Assembly: GCA_902623175.1 (NCBI GenBank)
Contig: CACNSR010000010.1
Coordinates: 1 to 64,000, forward strand
Source: Halieaceae bacterium
GTDB lineage: Bacteria; Pseudomonadota; Gammaproteobacteria; Pseudomonadales; Halieaceae
Direction: 5' to 3'
DNA: 64,000 nt
Shown here in pieces: positions 25,708-35,531 of the stretch. The first letter of the stretch is position 1; each line of letters opens with the position of its first letter. A model generated the notes under the pieces. The model was not told the DNA's origin and searched no databases. It saw only the letters and a program-made list of their open reading frames with translations. A program made the translations under genes and the position numbers.

Positions 25708-26735
25708 AGCTCGATCACCTCGTCGGGCTTAAAAGGCCGAGAGGCTCGCTTACCAATCACGCCGTCCCATAACATGGGCGAGAGGCCGGTAGCGGGGCGC
25801 TTAACCGTCAAGTTTTCTTCAGAGAAAACCTCGTCAGCGCTAATGGCCCTAGCAGCAACAATTGATTTGCGAACCAATTGAATATTATTGCGCTCGCTGG
25901 CGGTGCATTGTTTTTGCGCACTTCCCAACGCACACTCAATCCGCCGTATCCCCCGTATCATTGCCTTAAGTGCGTCTGGCTCGAGGCTGGCACTGTGATC
26001 CGGGCCGGGAAGATTTTTGTCTAGCGTAAAGTGCTTTTCAACCACCGAAGCGCCCATGGCAACCGCGGCGATGGCCACATCGATGCCATCGGTGTGATCA
26101 GAGTAACCAACCGCCACACCAAAGGTATCTGCCATGGCATGCATAGCCCGGAGATTCACCTCTTCGATGGGGGCGGGATACTCCGTTGTGCAGTGTAATA
26201 AGGTGATCTTGTCTTTCGGTAGGCCTGCCGCCTCCAAGCATGCGATTGCTTCGCTTATCTCGTCCAAGTCAGCCATCCCCGTGGACATAATCACGTCTTT
26301 CTGAAACGAAGCGATACGCCTGAGGTAGGGGAGATTTGTGATCTCGCCGGAAGGCACTTTGAACCGCTTAGCACCGATGCGAGCGAGGAAGTCGAGGCTT
26401 TCTAAATCGAACGCCGTTGAGAAGAACCCAATGTCGCGGGCCTCGCAATGCGCGATTAAGGTCATGTGGTCTTGCTCGCTGAGCTGCAACCGCTGCAACA
26501 TCGCCAATTGCCCGGAACAAAATGAGTTTTCGCAATCTGACGCTTCCGCCTGATATGCCGCCAACTCAGCATTGGCGGTAGCCAGGGCATTGGCGTCAAA
26601 CGTCTGAAATTTCACGAGATCCGCGCCCGCATCTGCCGCCACATCGATAAGTCGAAACGCCTGTTCGATGTTGCCGTCGTGGTTAACACCCGCCTCGGCA
26701 ATAATCAGCACGCGATTGGTTCTGGAGTCAGCCAT
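25704..26735 (-). CDS. legI: N,N'-diacetyllegionaminic acid synthase (NeuB family)
   Basis: About 343 residues. Condenses phosphoenolpyruvate with the 6-carbon sugar to form the nine-carbon acid. NeuB barrel motifs: 'IIAEAGVNHDGNIEQAFRLI', 'FFSTAFDLESLDFL', 'KVPSGEITNLPYLR' and 'VVEKHFTLDKNLPGPDHSAS'. A C-terminal SAF antifreeze-like domain follows ('VRKSIVAARAISADEVFSEE', 'LTVKRPATGLSP'). The ORF track's start is a GTG at 26744; the ATG at 26735, overlapping the legH stop by 8 nt, is preferred. Confidence 0.9.
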   Translation of the reverse strand: MADSRTNRVLIIAEAGVNHDGNIEQAFRLIDVAADAGADLVKFQTFDANALATANAELAAYQAEASDCENSFCSGQLAMLQRLQLSEQDHMTLIAHCEARDIGFFSTAFDLESLDFLARIGAKRFKVPSGEITNLPYLRRIASFQKDVIMSTGMADLDEISEAIACLEAAGLPKDKITLLHCTTEYPAPIEEVNLRAMHAMADTFGVAVGYSDHTDGIDVAIAAVAMGASVVEKHFTLDKNLPGPDHSASLEPDALKAMIRGIRRIECALGSAQKQCTASERNNIQLVRKSIVAARAISADEVFSEENLTVKRPATGLSPMLWDGVIGKRASRPFKPDEVIEL

Positions 26736-27363
26736 GGGCGACACCCCGGTGCCCGCTTGAGGGTGAGCAAGTTGTTGACATACCGGATCGCACTACTGTG
26801 CCGGCGGGGATAATCGCTCCCTCATCAATTTCGATATCGTTGTGTAAGACCGCACCCGACCCGATGAAGCACCTTGGGCCAATCTTGACGCCGCCATTTA
26901 CTCGGGCACCCGTGGCGATGTGGGTGTGATCTCCTATCGCTACGTCGTGCTCCAGAAGCGCCATGGAATTCACTATGCAATTTTCTCCGACCCGGCAGGC
27001 CGAATTGACCACTGCACCGTGCATGACCATAGTTCCCGCGCCGATATCGGCTTGGCGAGAACAGTAGGCATTGGGAGAGACAATCACAGGTAGGGAGGCG
27101 CCCACTTTTTTCGCCGCAGCAAAGGCGCGCTCCCTGATCGCTGACGTCTTAATTTGCCCTATAGTGACGAGCACACCAACACCTTTACCCATCAGATCCG
27201 CTAATGCATCGTCAGTTCCCAGTATTGGATAGCCCATCACGTCGCTACCTTCAAAAGCAGGATCCTCAAGCACGCCAATAATTTGGTGACTTCCCTCCGA
27301 CTCGATCACATCGATGGCGGATCGACAATGGCCCCCACCACCCATCAGAATCAAATCACTCAT
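26728..27363 (-). CDS. legH: Sugar N-acetyltransferase of the NeuD/PglD type
   Basis: 211 residues. The N-terminal Rossmann-like half is 'LILMGGGGHCRSAIDVI'. A left-handed beta-helix of hexapeptide repeats follows ('GAGTMVMHGAVVNSACRVGE', 'IGDHTHIATGARVNG'). Acetylates the 4-amino group of the bacillosamine-type intermediate. Overlaps legC by 4 nt and legI by 8 nt, which supports the pathway role. Confidence 0.85.
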   Translation of the reverse strand: MSDLILMGGGGHCRSAIDVIESEGSHQIIGVLEDPAFEGSDVMGYPILGTDDALADLMGKGVGVLVTIGQIKTSAIRERAFAAAKKVGASLPVIVSPNAYCSRQADIGAGTMVMHGAVVNSACRVGENCIVNSMALLEHDVAIGDHTHIATGARVNGGVKIGPRCFIGSGAVLHNDIEIDEGAIIPAGTVVRSGMSTTCSPSSGHRGVAHG

Positions 27364-28571
27364 GGCAACAACTCCGCCAGCTTGGCCGAGGAGGGCAGAT
27401 TAATAATCCGCTCAGCCAGAGACTCGGTATTGGGGAGTAGGGCACGAGGAGCATCTGCATAAATGTCGAGGGTATGCATCGGTTCCCACACAGGCCTGGC
27501 CATGAACCCCGCATCATTGAGTGCCTGAACTATCACGTCACGGCTAGCGGCAGCGTGAGGCTCGAGCAACAATGTGTTCAACCAGTAATTGGAAACCGTA
27601 TGCTCGGGCTCTCGCACGATTCGCAGATCAGGGTGCCCGGCAAACCCGTCGATATAAGCCATGGCGAGCACTCGTTTCCTAGCGATGCGATCAGAGAGTT
27701 CCTGTAGCTGTGATACGCCAAGGGCCGCATTGATATTGGGCATTCGGTAGTTATACCCAACCCTGTCATGCTCAAAAGCCCAGGGATGAGGGCGCTTGGC
27801 AGTGGTAGACAAATGCCGCGCCATGTCAGCGAGGTCGGCATTGTTTGTAAGGACCGCGCCACCCCCACCGGTTGTAATAATCTTATTACCGTTGAAGCTC
27901 ATTGCCCCTAGCAATCCCATGGCGGCGCACTGTCGCCCTTTGTATTGGCTACCCAACGCCTCAGCGGCATCTTCGATCACAGCGATGCCAAAAGAATCTG
28001 CCACTTCGATGAGTTCATCCATCGCCACGGGATGTCCAAAAACATGCACGGGCACGATCGCCGAGATAAGACGACCAGTTTCACGATTGAAAAATTGGCC
28101 CGCTTTGCTCTCGCCCACTTGATTCAAGTGCTGCCGAAGTGCCGCAGAGTCGATGCCCAACGTTTCCTCGTTGATATCTACAAAATGCGGTACTGCGTTC
28201 AAGTGACTCACCGCATTGGGTGTGGCGACAAACGTGAGGCTGGGCAGCAACACCTCCGTGTTGGCCTCGACACCGGCTACCCGCAGCGCCACCTCCAAAG
28301 CGGCGGTGCCGTTAACCATGGCAACAGCGTGGGCCACGTCACATTGCTCGGCGAGCCTCACCTCGAATTCACTAACAAAAGCACCCACAGAAGAAACAAA
28401 CGTCGAGCGAATGCACTCAAGCACCGTCGCCTCCGCTCGCTCCGAGAACTCGGGCTCGTGGAGCGCTATAGCACCGTCTCTAGCAGGAAAAAGTCCCTCC
28501 AGAATATCTGCGACTTCACTGGCAAGTTGCTCGGCATTGACCTGCGCATTCAGTTCGATGCGCGGCATCAT
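27360..28571 (-). CDS. legC: PLP-dependent sugar aminotransferase (DegT/LegC family)
   Basis: About 403 residues. Converts the 4-keto sugar to the 4-amino sugar. DegT motifs: 'AIALHEPEFSERAEATVLEC', 'TFVSSVGAFVSEFEVRLAEQ', 'VEDAAEALGSQYKGRQCAA' and the PLP lysine in 'SFNGNKIITTGGGGA'. The ORF begins at 28625 but would overlap legB by 58 nt; the ATG at 28571 overlaps the legB stop as ATGA and fits the family start. Confidence 0.9.
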   Translation of the reverse strand: MMPRIELNAQVNAEQLASEVADILEGLFPARDGAIALHEPEFSERAEATVLECIRSTFVSSVGAFVSEFEVRLAEQCDVAHAVAMVNGTAALEVALRVAGVEANTEVLLPSLTFVATPNAVSHLNAVPHFVDINEETLGIDSAALRQHLNQVGESKAGQFFNRETGRLISAIVPVHVFGHPVAMDELIEVADSFGIAVIEDAAEALGSQYKGRQCAAMGLLGAMSFNGNKIITTGGGGAVLTNNADLADMARHLSTTAKRPHPWAFEHDRVGYNYRMPNINAALGVSQLQELSDRIARKRVLAMAYIDGFAGHPDLRIVREPEHTVSNYWLNTLLLEPHAAASRDVIVQALNDAGFMARPVWEPMHTLDIYADAPRALLPNTESLAERIINLPSSAKLAELLP

Positions 28572-29569
28572 AAGTTGTAAACGCTCGTCTTGTAGCGAGA
28601 CAGGTTGCTCGGGTTCTGAAACCATTCTGCGGTCCGTTGCAGGCCGCGCTTCAGCCCCTCGTGGCCCTCAAATTCGGGGCTCCAACCGATCGAGTCACGC
28701 GCTTTCTTAGTGCAGGCAACTAGGCGCTCTACCTCCGAATTGGCGGGTCGTTCTCGCTCTTCTTGTTGCAGCACTTCTACCGAGGTGCCCATGACCTCGG
28801 CAATCAGCTTTACGATGTCTCGGATCGATATCTCGTATCCCGTTCCGATGTTGGTAACCTCACCAATACCCGAAGCGTGGCTCATGACCTGTATAAAACC
28901 GTTTGCCGTATCGGAAACAAACGTGAAGTCGCGGGTGGGATGTAGGGAGCCCAACTTGATCTGATTTTCACCCGCCGCGATTTGTCCAATCACAGTTGGA
29001 ATCACTGCCCGAGCCGACTGTCGCGGACCAAATGTATTGAAGGGCCGCAAGACGGAGACAGGTAGATCAAAAGATTTGTGAAATGACAGCGCTAACTGAT
29101 CCGCCGCGACCTTGGTGGCGGCGTAGGGTGATTGAGCATTGAGAGGATGATCCTCGGCTATTGGCACGCGCTGGGCTGTGCCATAGGTCTCCGACGTAGA
29201 AGTACACACCAAATGCTCAATGTTGTGTCGCCGCGCGGCCTGCAACACGTTGAGTGTGCCCGATACGTTGGTCTGCAAGTACGCGTCGGGGCTGTTGTAG
29301 CTAAAGGGGATGGCGATGAGCGCTGCCAGGTGCAAAACATGGCTACAGTCACTCGTAGCAGAATCAACCCCACTGGCATCACGGATATCACCAGATACGA
29401 CCTCCATCTGACTCAGTACTGTCTCGTCAATGCTGTCTAGCCAGCCCCAAGAGTTAAAGGCGTTGTAGTAAACAAACGCACGCACGTCATGGCCTGCTCT
29501 CACCAGCTGTTCGGTGAGATGCGAGCCAATAAATCCATCTGCGCCTGTTACCAATACCTTGTTTGCCAT
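28568..29569 (-). CDS. legB: NAD-dependent 4,6-dehydratase
   Basis: 333 residues, the first step after GDP-GlcNAc. Extended SDR motifs: 'VLVTGADGFIGSHLTEQLV', 'HLAALIAIPFSYNSPDAYLQ', 'CTSTSETYGTAQRVPI', Y-x-x-x-K in 'SPYAATKVAAD', and 'RPFNTFGPRQSARAVIPTVI'. It closely follows the LegB pattern. First gene of the leg operon; the gap to fliD is 126 nt, where no clear promoter or terminator was seen, so read-through from the flg operon is possible. Confidence 0.9.
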   Translation of the reverse strand: MANKVLVTGADGFIGSHLTEQLVRAGHDVRAFVYYNAFNSWGWLDSIDETVLSQMEVVSGDIRDASGVDSATSDCSHVLHLAALIAIPFSYNSPDAYLQTNVSGTLNVLQAARRHNIEHLVCTSTSETYGTAQRVPIAEDHPLNAQSPYAATKVAADQLALSFHKSFDLPVSVLRPFNTFGPRQSARAVIPTVIGQIAAGENQIKLGSLHPTRDFTFVSDTANGFIQVMSHASGIGEVTNIGTGYEISIRDIVKLIAEVMGTSVEVLQQEERERPANSEVERLVACTKKARDSIGWSPEFEGHEGLKRGLQRTAEWFQNPSNLSRYKTSVYNL

Positions 29570-29695
29570 GATTTGATTGCCGTAAACCGCGTCCGCTTTT
29601 TGTCCTGCTCATGCGGTCTTTCTCGTAATTAGTCTCGAGGCTCGCACGGAGCATCGAAGCCACTTATTGGGGGGGCTCGCTACGACGAAACCGCA

Positions 29696-31162
29696 TTATT
29701 TGTTGAAGTTGCCCATATTGCTCCATGTGTCAGCAAGCGATTCCCGGGTACTGTTCAGTTGCTTCACCAGCGTCTCCATGACAGTAAACTGCGCCAGATA
29801 TCGCTCGTAGAGCGCTTCCATTCGAGTTTCAAGCTCAAGCAACTCCTTGCTGTAACTCGACAACTCTTTTCTGGTCGATTCGGTTCGTTGCGCAAAAATG
29901 CCATCGATGGAGTCCGTCAGTACTTCCATTTTCACAATCGCGTCTACAGCCAAGCCCTGTGACTGGCCGTCGTAACGAGACTGGTTGTTTGTTCCCGCTG
30001 ATAACATGATGGATATGTCGTCAAAACTGGTTGCGGCAACCGCGTCATAGGTTGTCTCGCTGAACTTCAGCTCCCCGTACTCAGTCAGCGTCACACCAAT
30101 GTCCCGAAGACCAGTGAACCCCCCAGAAGGCGTCGAAGAATCCTGAGTCACAGCGTTATAAATGGTGTCTCGAACTGTCCTAATTACAGAGAGATCTCTA
30201 GCAAGCGCGCCACCAACCTCCTCATCTTCCGAGTCAGGATCAGAAATCTCGGTTAGCGCAAACTGCACATCGTTATAGGTAGCCACTAGGGCCTTCAAGC
30301 TGTCCTTTAGTGTGGTTCGGTCGCTAACGACGTTAATAGCAGTGGTTGCACCACCTGTATGAGTCGCATTGAGCGATAGGGTGACCCCATTGATCACATC
30401 ACTAATCCTATTGGTGCTGCGAGTTACTGCGATGCCGTTGTAGGTAAGTGAGGCGTCAGCGGGATTCTGCAGTGACAAAGTGCCGCTATTGTCGGTGCTA
30501 TTACCGTTGCCACTGTCGTGAAAGCCCAGATCAGCATCCGAATGGGTAGAGCTCACCACGAAGGTGTTTGATGCGCCAGTCGCGCCGGTCAATATAATTC
30601 TGTAATTAGATCCACTGGAGTCCTCGGCGAGCAAGGTGGCATTAACGCCCGCGTCTGCCGCATTAATTGCGCTTACCAAACCCTGGGGCGTGTCGTTGCC
30701 GGCGGCAATGGACACTGTAGTAGCGCTGCCAGTGCCGGGCGTAATAGTCACCGTAAACGCGCTGCCTCCATTCAGAGCCTGCGTCTTGGAGCTGTACTGA
30801 TTAGATTTGTTTCTCTGTGCAGCAGCCAAGCTGGTGACACTGATGTCAGAGATGCCGCTCAGCGCCGAACCATCTGTTGCCGTAACCGACACCTTAGTTG
30901 TGTCAGAGCTCGTTGCAGTAGGTGTGGCTAGCTCACTGGCGTCGTTCAGTTTTTCAAACCGCTCAATCAGCGACTGCACGTTGAATTTAAGAACAGCCAG
31001 CCCGGAAATCTTCGCTTCAGCCGCCTCCTGCGAGGCAGAAATTTTTTCTTCGGCGGGCAATTTTTCAACGTCGGTCAGATCACGTGCGAGTTTGACAATA
31101 TCTATGCCGGAGCCGCCTCCCAGCGTCTGCATAACCGAAGATGCGATGTTGTCAGTGGCCAT
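29696..31162 (-). CDS. fliD: Flagellar filament cap protein
   Basis: 488 residues. FliD forms the cap under which flagellin polymerises. The N-terminus 'GSGIDIVKLARDLTDVEKLP' and the C-terminal helices ('ALYERYLAQFTVMETLVKQL', 'NMGNF') are typical. Residues ~130-205 contain a flagellin hook IN motif ('SATTVSIAAGNDTPQGLVSA') that is nearly repeated in FlgK. Located 32 nt after flgL, so it is co-transcribed with the rod/hook operon. Confidence 0.92.
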   Translation of the reverse strand: MATDNIASSVMQTLGGGSGIDIVKLARDLTDVEKLPAEEKISASQEAAEAKISGLAVLKFNVQSLIERFEKLNDASELATPTATSSDTTKVSVTATDGSALSGISDISVTSLAAAQRNKSNQYSSKTQALNGGSAFTVTITPGTGSATTVSIAAGNDTPQGLVSAINAADAGVNATLLAEDSSGSNYRIILTGATGASNTFVVSSTHSDADLGFHDSGNGNSTDNSGTLSLQNPADASLTYNGIAVTRSTNRISDVINGVTLSLNATHTGGATTAINVVSDRTTLKDSLKALVATYNDVQFALTEISDPDSEDEEVGGALARDLSVIRTVRDTIYNAVTQDSSTPSGGFTGLRDIGVTLTEYGELKFSETTYDAVAATSFDDISIMLSAGTNNQSRYDGQSQGLAVDAIVKMEVLTDSIDGIFAQRTESTRKELSSYSKELLELETRMEALYERYLAQFTVMETLVKQLNSTRESLADTWSNMGNFNK

Positions 31163-31194
31163 TTAATATCTCACTCTTGCCCTAATAACTGCTC

Positions 31195-32079
31195 TTAACG
31201 AATGTAATTAAACAAAGTGAGCTGGCTCAATTTCGCAAAGCTAGCCTGCAGTGCCTGGAGGGCTACCGACTCCTGGGTGAGTTCTGTAACAGCGGTTGCA
31301 TAGTCCAGATCCTCCTCACGCATCAGCAGTTCGTCTAAGCGAAACGTCGTGTCCTCAACAATTGAGCGCTGAGAGTCGACTTCTGCGATTCGCCCCGCCA
31401 TGGTGCCGTAGCTGACAGTAAGCTTGTCGTTGATTCCATTTACTGTGGTTAAGGCTGCCCTGACGCCAGCACCATTATCAGCATTGAGTTTCGTGACTAG
31501 ATCATCAAGGGCGGCGAAATCTGCTGTCGAAAATAGTTCTGGTCCGAGGGTATTTATCGTCATCTGTCGAACATCAGAGATGTTGACCTCAAATCTGCCG
31601 TAATCTCCGTTGTAGCTAACCGTGCCCGAGGAGCTCTCCACAAAAGCGGGGCTTGAAAACTTATTTCCAGAAAACAAGTAATTCCCGTTCAGGTCGCGCG
31701 TGTTAGTCAGGTTCAACAGCTCATCTCTCAGGCTCTTTACTTCCGCAGCAATAACCATCCGATCTGGCCCGCTCAGTGTGTCGTTACCGGCCTGAACGGT
31801 CAGCTCAGTGACGCGCTGCATAATTTGAGTCATTGACGTGAGGACGGTTTCCTCAGACGTTAAGCGTGTCTCCACAGCGTCAAGGTTTTTGCCGTAGACC
31901 GCTTGTCTCTCCTTCGCACTCTCCAAACGATTTATCAAATCCGATTTAGACGGATTATCACTGGGACTGAGTATCTGCTTACCGGAGCCCAACTTCGCTT
32001 GCATCTCAGCTACTTCATTTTGCCGAGTTTGCATCTGTTCGGCGTTAACTCTGTAGTACTGTGCTGTAGAAATTCTCAT
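31195..32079 (-). CDS. flgL: Hook-filament junction protein FlgL
   Basis: 294 residues; HAP3, joins FlgK to the filament. N-terminus 'RISTAQYYRVNAEQMQTRQN' and 'LGSGKQILSPSDNPSKSDLI'; C-terminus 'DLDYATAVTELTQESVALQA' and 'FAKLSQLTLFNYI', both flagellin-like D0/D1 helices. Follows flgK by 7 nt. Confidence 0.93.
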   Translation of the reverse strand: MRISTAQYYRVNAEQMQTRQNEVAEMQAKLGSGKQILSPSDNPSKSDLINRLESAKERQAVYGKNLDAVETRLTSEETVLTSMTQIMQRVTELTVQAGNDTLSGPDRMVIAAEVKSLRDELLNLTNTRDLNGNYLFSGNKFSSPAFVESSSGTVSYNGDYGRFEVNISDVRQMTINTLGPELFSTADFAALDDLVTKLNADNGAGVRAALTTVNGINDKLTVSYGTMAGRIAEVDSQRSIVEDTTFRLDELLMREEDLDYATAVTELTQESVALQALQASFAKLSQLTLFNYIR

Positions 32080-32086
32080 GACTCAA

Positions 32087-35000
32087 TCAACCTACTTGGA
32101 GCAACGTATCGAACAATCGCTGTGACATCTGAATAACCTGAGCCGAAGCTTGGTATGCCTGTTGGAAACGAATAAGGTTCGCGGCCTCCTCGTCCAAGTT
32201 GACGCCCACTTTGGAATCTCTGCTTTCCATGGCTTGATCCCTTATTACTGCCATGGCCTCCTTCCCCAGCTCTGCCATTTGCGCCCTAGAGCCAGCGCCC
32301 GCAACCAAGTCCCTGTAAGCCTCAGAAAAGGTCTGCCCAGCAATTACGGGCGATTTCCCGAGCTCTATGAGCCTAAGCACGTTCTCGTTGCTACCCAATC
32401 CGTCCGTATTATTTTCAACAGTAAAGGTGTCACCAGCTTTCGGAATTCCATCGAACTGGACTCTAATACCTTGGTAATCGATATCAGCCCCTGGCACGTA
32501 AAGTCTGTTTGCAACCACTGTGCTAGTAGCGGTGTCAGTGATGGTATAGACCGTATCTGAACTAAAAGTGACAACAAACTGGGACGCAGGATAGGTAGCC
32601 ACTCTCTCCGTTTGCGCGTCAGCGCGCGCTGTCGCCTGCACGCTGCCAGAACCTGTGATGAATATGGCCAAGTCGTCAGGCACTGGTCCGTCAACAATGA
32701 CCCCAGTGTCTAGGGCCATTCGGCCCAGATTAGCTGGGGTACCGGTGCCAGAGAGGGTCAGCTTGATCTCTGAAGGCGAATTTAGGCCTAAGTTGCGATT
32801 ATTTAAGTCGTTGAATCCAAAATCTATGTCTGGAGCAGAACTGGAGCCGGAAAGAGGGTTGCCATTGGCATCAACAGGCTTGTAGTTCGCCACTGTCGAG
32901 GACACCGAAATATCCCTACCAGCGGTAGTGGTATCGCGCAACGATATCCGATAGTTGGAGCCGTCAGCCAGCAAAACAGCGCTGACACCAGAAATGCCGT
33001 TTATCGCGTTTACTATGCCCTGCGGTGTATCACTGCCAGACGCCACTGAAACTGTTGTGGCACTGCCGCCGGTCGGCGTCACGGTAATGTTGAACCCTGT
33101 GCCTGAGTTCAGCGACTGGGACGGGGAAGTAAAGGTGTTCGAGAGAATTTCCTCTCCAACCGCTTTAATTTCGTAGTTGCCCTCATAAACGCCGGTTACC
33201 AAACCAAGAGCCGTCATCCCTGTGCTTCCACCAGAGAGGCCTAACTCGATATTTGCACCCTCATAACCTGAAACGTTGGAGAGTGTAATACCGTGCTCTG
33301 CCAGCCAGGCAGCCTGGACATTCGTTTGAGCCGACTTGTCGTTGATGGCCTGAATCATGCCGCCGATGGATGTGCTGTTCGTGTATGTAATGGCAACATT
33401 GTTAATCATCAGTCCAGCTTTGGCAGTATCTAAACTCTGCGTTTGAAGCTGGTTAAAAGCACTCGCTCGCACATTAACCGAGCCTAGTTTCTTAAACTCG
33501 TTGTTAAAGTAAGTGGCCATCTTGGCGGCAGACATGGTGCCACTTTCTGTTAGCGCGCCGAGCGCTATCGTTTGAGTAACGTTGCCATCCGCGTCCGCGG
33601 CTGCGTTGCTAGGATCATAGTATTTGGCGCTGAAATTCAGGGCGTTAGCCGCGATCAATGTCCCAGAGCCAGAAGCGGACACTTTTTTTGAGGTAATCAG
33701 AGCTGGCGCTACTACGCTCGCGGTCGTTCGAAGCCCTGTATCAGGGTCAACAATCGGAACTGAATTGCTTACAGTCTTGCCAGATACGCCAAATTGCACA
33801 GTGGTATCAAGGTACGCCGATGTTCCAGCTTTATTTAAATAAGTACTGCTGTATGAGCCTGCGCCAAACCCTGTGTCAAGAGACATAAGGGCATTAGCCT
33901 CGGAAGTGGTTAGAGCAGAGGTGCCTGCAACATGAACACCCTCCTTGGTGAGCACTTGAATTTGCTGGTCACCGTCTTTAGGAATATCGAAAAAAACTTC
34001 CGCCCCAACGGTTCCCTTTCCTATCTGAACAGCGGGTCTGAGACTATCAGCCTTCACAGTAAAATCGTTTCGTAATTCTGTTTTCGTGAAGTTGCCTAAT
34101 TTGTACCCAAACTGAAAACCGGTGGCCCGGTCCTTTTCTGGTATGACATTTAGGGAGGCTTCCGCCGATGAAGGATTGCTCGCTCCAGGCTTCTGCCGCA
34201 TCATTGAAGCGGCAGCAACCCTATTAACGTCACTCACTAACAACTCAAAAGTTTTGGCTGGGCGGTCCTTGGGATAAAAAATAACAACATCGCCATTTGC
34301 TGGATCGCCGACGAGCGAAAAGGTCATCCCCAAGGCGCTTTGATTCTCTCCTGAAGCTACTTGGCCAAGGCGCTCCCTAGTGAGCAGGTTAAGGATATCC
34401 CACGTATCTGTAGCCTCACGGTAGATAAGCTCTAGAGCTTCCGTAGGCGCTGCTAGGGGATTTGTCACACTGGCTGCAACAGATAGCGCTCCATTTACAG
34501 TTTCCAAAGAAGCTTCAAATGTTGTGTTAGCTCTAAAAAGATCTCCACCGAAGTCGCCATTTGCGTCAAGTCCGACCCGATGAACCGTATTTACTTCCTC
34601 GGAAACTGTCCGCGCCAAGAAGTCCAACCCAATTCGGACAGGTCGAAGTACCTCTGTCCTAAATGCTAGCGCGCCTCCGATTGAACCGCTTGGCGATCTG
34701 GGAAGGGGCCGCTTTGCGCCATAAGGATCCAAAACAAGGCGAAGATCAGAACCGTCAGATTTATCGTTGGAAAAGATTTCGACCTGTTTCGAATCGTTCG
34801 CTGTCACTATCTCGTAACCACGACCCGTACCACCAAAGTTGACTTGAACTTGCCCGTTCGGTAGTTCCAGAACACCCAGTTTTGCCAAAGCTGACATTTG
34901 CCTTAGCAACGCATCTCTCTCATCGAGGACACCGGGAGGCTGATCCGAAACTCGGGATTTTCTATTCAACTGGTTATTAACTTTCTCGAGCTGGGTAGAC

Positions 35001-35515
35001 AGGGCATTTAACTCGTCCACAGACTGTCGGAAAGCCAGCTCGGACTCAGCAGCTATGTTGTCTATTTGGGCTGAGACGTCATTAAATCTCGCAGCTAAAA
35101 CACCTCCTGTGTTCAGAAAATCTGTCCTCAGGGGTTTTGAGCCGGGATCAGTGCTCAGTTGCTCAGCAGCATTGAAGAAATCATCTAGCGCAGAACTAAT
35201 GCTGACGGTGCCAGACCCCATGATGTCTATTATTCGGTTGGTATACTCGATAACAGGGTCATTGACCTCTAAGTCACTAGTAGCATCGCGAAGAGCTCGC
35301 TCTGTAAATTCATCGTAGGCTCTGGCGACAGCCTCAGCTTGCGCCCCAGATCCAAAGCTAAAAACGCCCTCTTCGACCGGAAAACTCTCGCCAATCTTGA
35401 GTTCCCGCCGAGAATAGCCCGGAGTATTGACGTTAGCGATATTGTTACTGGTGGTGGCCAGCGCCTGCCGATAGGCATTCACCGCCCCGCTACCAATTGC
35501 GAGGATATCAACCAT
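32087..35515 (-). CDS. flgK: Hook-associated protein FlgK, unusually large
   Basis: 1142 residues, about twice the enterobacterial FlgK. The N-terminal D0/D1 is normal ('GSGAVNAYRQALATTSNNIA', 'NVNTPGYSRRE'), and so is the C-terminus ('VGVNLDEEAANLIRFQQAYQ', 'MSQRLFDTLLQVG'). The extra ~550 residues lie in the surface-exposed middle. They include a flagellin hook IN motif at ~800-880 ('SATTVSVASGSDTPQGIVNA') very close to that in FliD. The reading frame is intact and both ends are conserved, so this is a real expansion, not a fusion artefact. Sits 16 nt after flgJ. Confidence 0.93.
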   Translation of the reverse strand: MVDILAIGSGAVNAYRQALATTSNNIANVNTPGYSRRELKIGESFPVEEGVFSFGSGAQAEAVARAYDEFTERALRDATSDLEVNDPVIEYTNRIIDIMGSGTVSISSALDDFFNAAEQLSTDPGSKPLRTDFLNTGGVLAARFNDVSAQIDNIAAESELAFRQSVDELNALSTQLEKVNNQLNRKSRVSDQPPGVLDERDALLRQMSALAKLGVLELPNGQVQVNFGGTGRGYEIVTANDSKQVEIFSNDKSDGSDLRLVLDPYGAKRPLPRSPSGSIGGALAFRTEVLRPVRIGLDFLARTVSEEVNTVHRVGLDANGDFGGDLFRANTTFEASLETVNGALSVAASVTNPLAAPTEALELIYREATDTWDILNLLTRERLGQVASGENQSALGMTFSLVGDPANGDVVIFYPKDRPAKTFELLVSDVNRVAAASMMRQKPGASNPSSAEASLNVIPEKDRATGFQFGYKLGNFTKTELRNDFTVKADSLRPAVQIGKGTVGAEVFFDIPKDGDQQIQVLTKEGVHVAGTSALTTSEANALMSLDTGFGAGSYSSTYLNKAGTSAYLDTTVQFGVSGKTVSNSVPIVDPDTGLRTTASVVAPALITSKKVSASGSGTLIAANALNFSAKYYDPSNAAADADGNVTQTIALGALTESGTMSAAKMATYFNNEFKKLGSVNVRASAFNQLQTQSLDTAKAGLMINNVAITYTNSTSIGGMIQAINDKSAQTNVQAAWLAEHGITLSNVSGYEGANIELGLSGGSTGMTALGLVTGVYEGNYEIKAVGEEILSNTFTSPSQSLNSGTGFNITVTPTGGSATTVSVASGSDTPQGIVNAINGISGVSAVLLADGSNYRISLRDTTTAGRDISVSSTVANYKPVDANGNPLSGSSSAPDIDFGFNDLNNRNLGLNSPSEIKLTLSGTGTPANLGRMALDTGVIVDGPVPDDLAIFITGSGSVQATARADAQTERVATYPASQFVVTFSSDTVYTITDTATSTVVANRLYVPGADIDYQGIRVQFDGIPKAGDTFTVENNTDGLGSNENVLRLIELGKSPVIAGQTFSEAYRDLVAGAGSRAQMAELGKEAMAVIRDQAMESRDSKVGVNLDEEAANLIRFQQAYQASAQVIQMSQRLFDTLLQVG

Positions 35516-35531
35516 CTATCGAGGCCTCGCT

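Noticed and set aside
27945-28580. 211-aa plus-strand ORF opposite legC
   Set aside because: Antisense shadow of a firmly identified aminotransferase; composition His/Arg-rich with no family features.
29570-29695. Rho-independent terminator between fliD and legB
   Set aside because: Only an imperfect GGCTTCG/CGAGCC pairing without a T-run.
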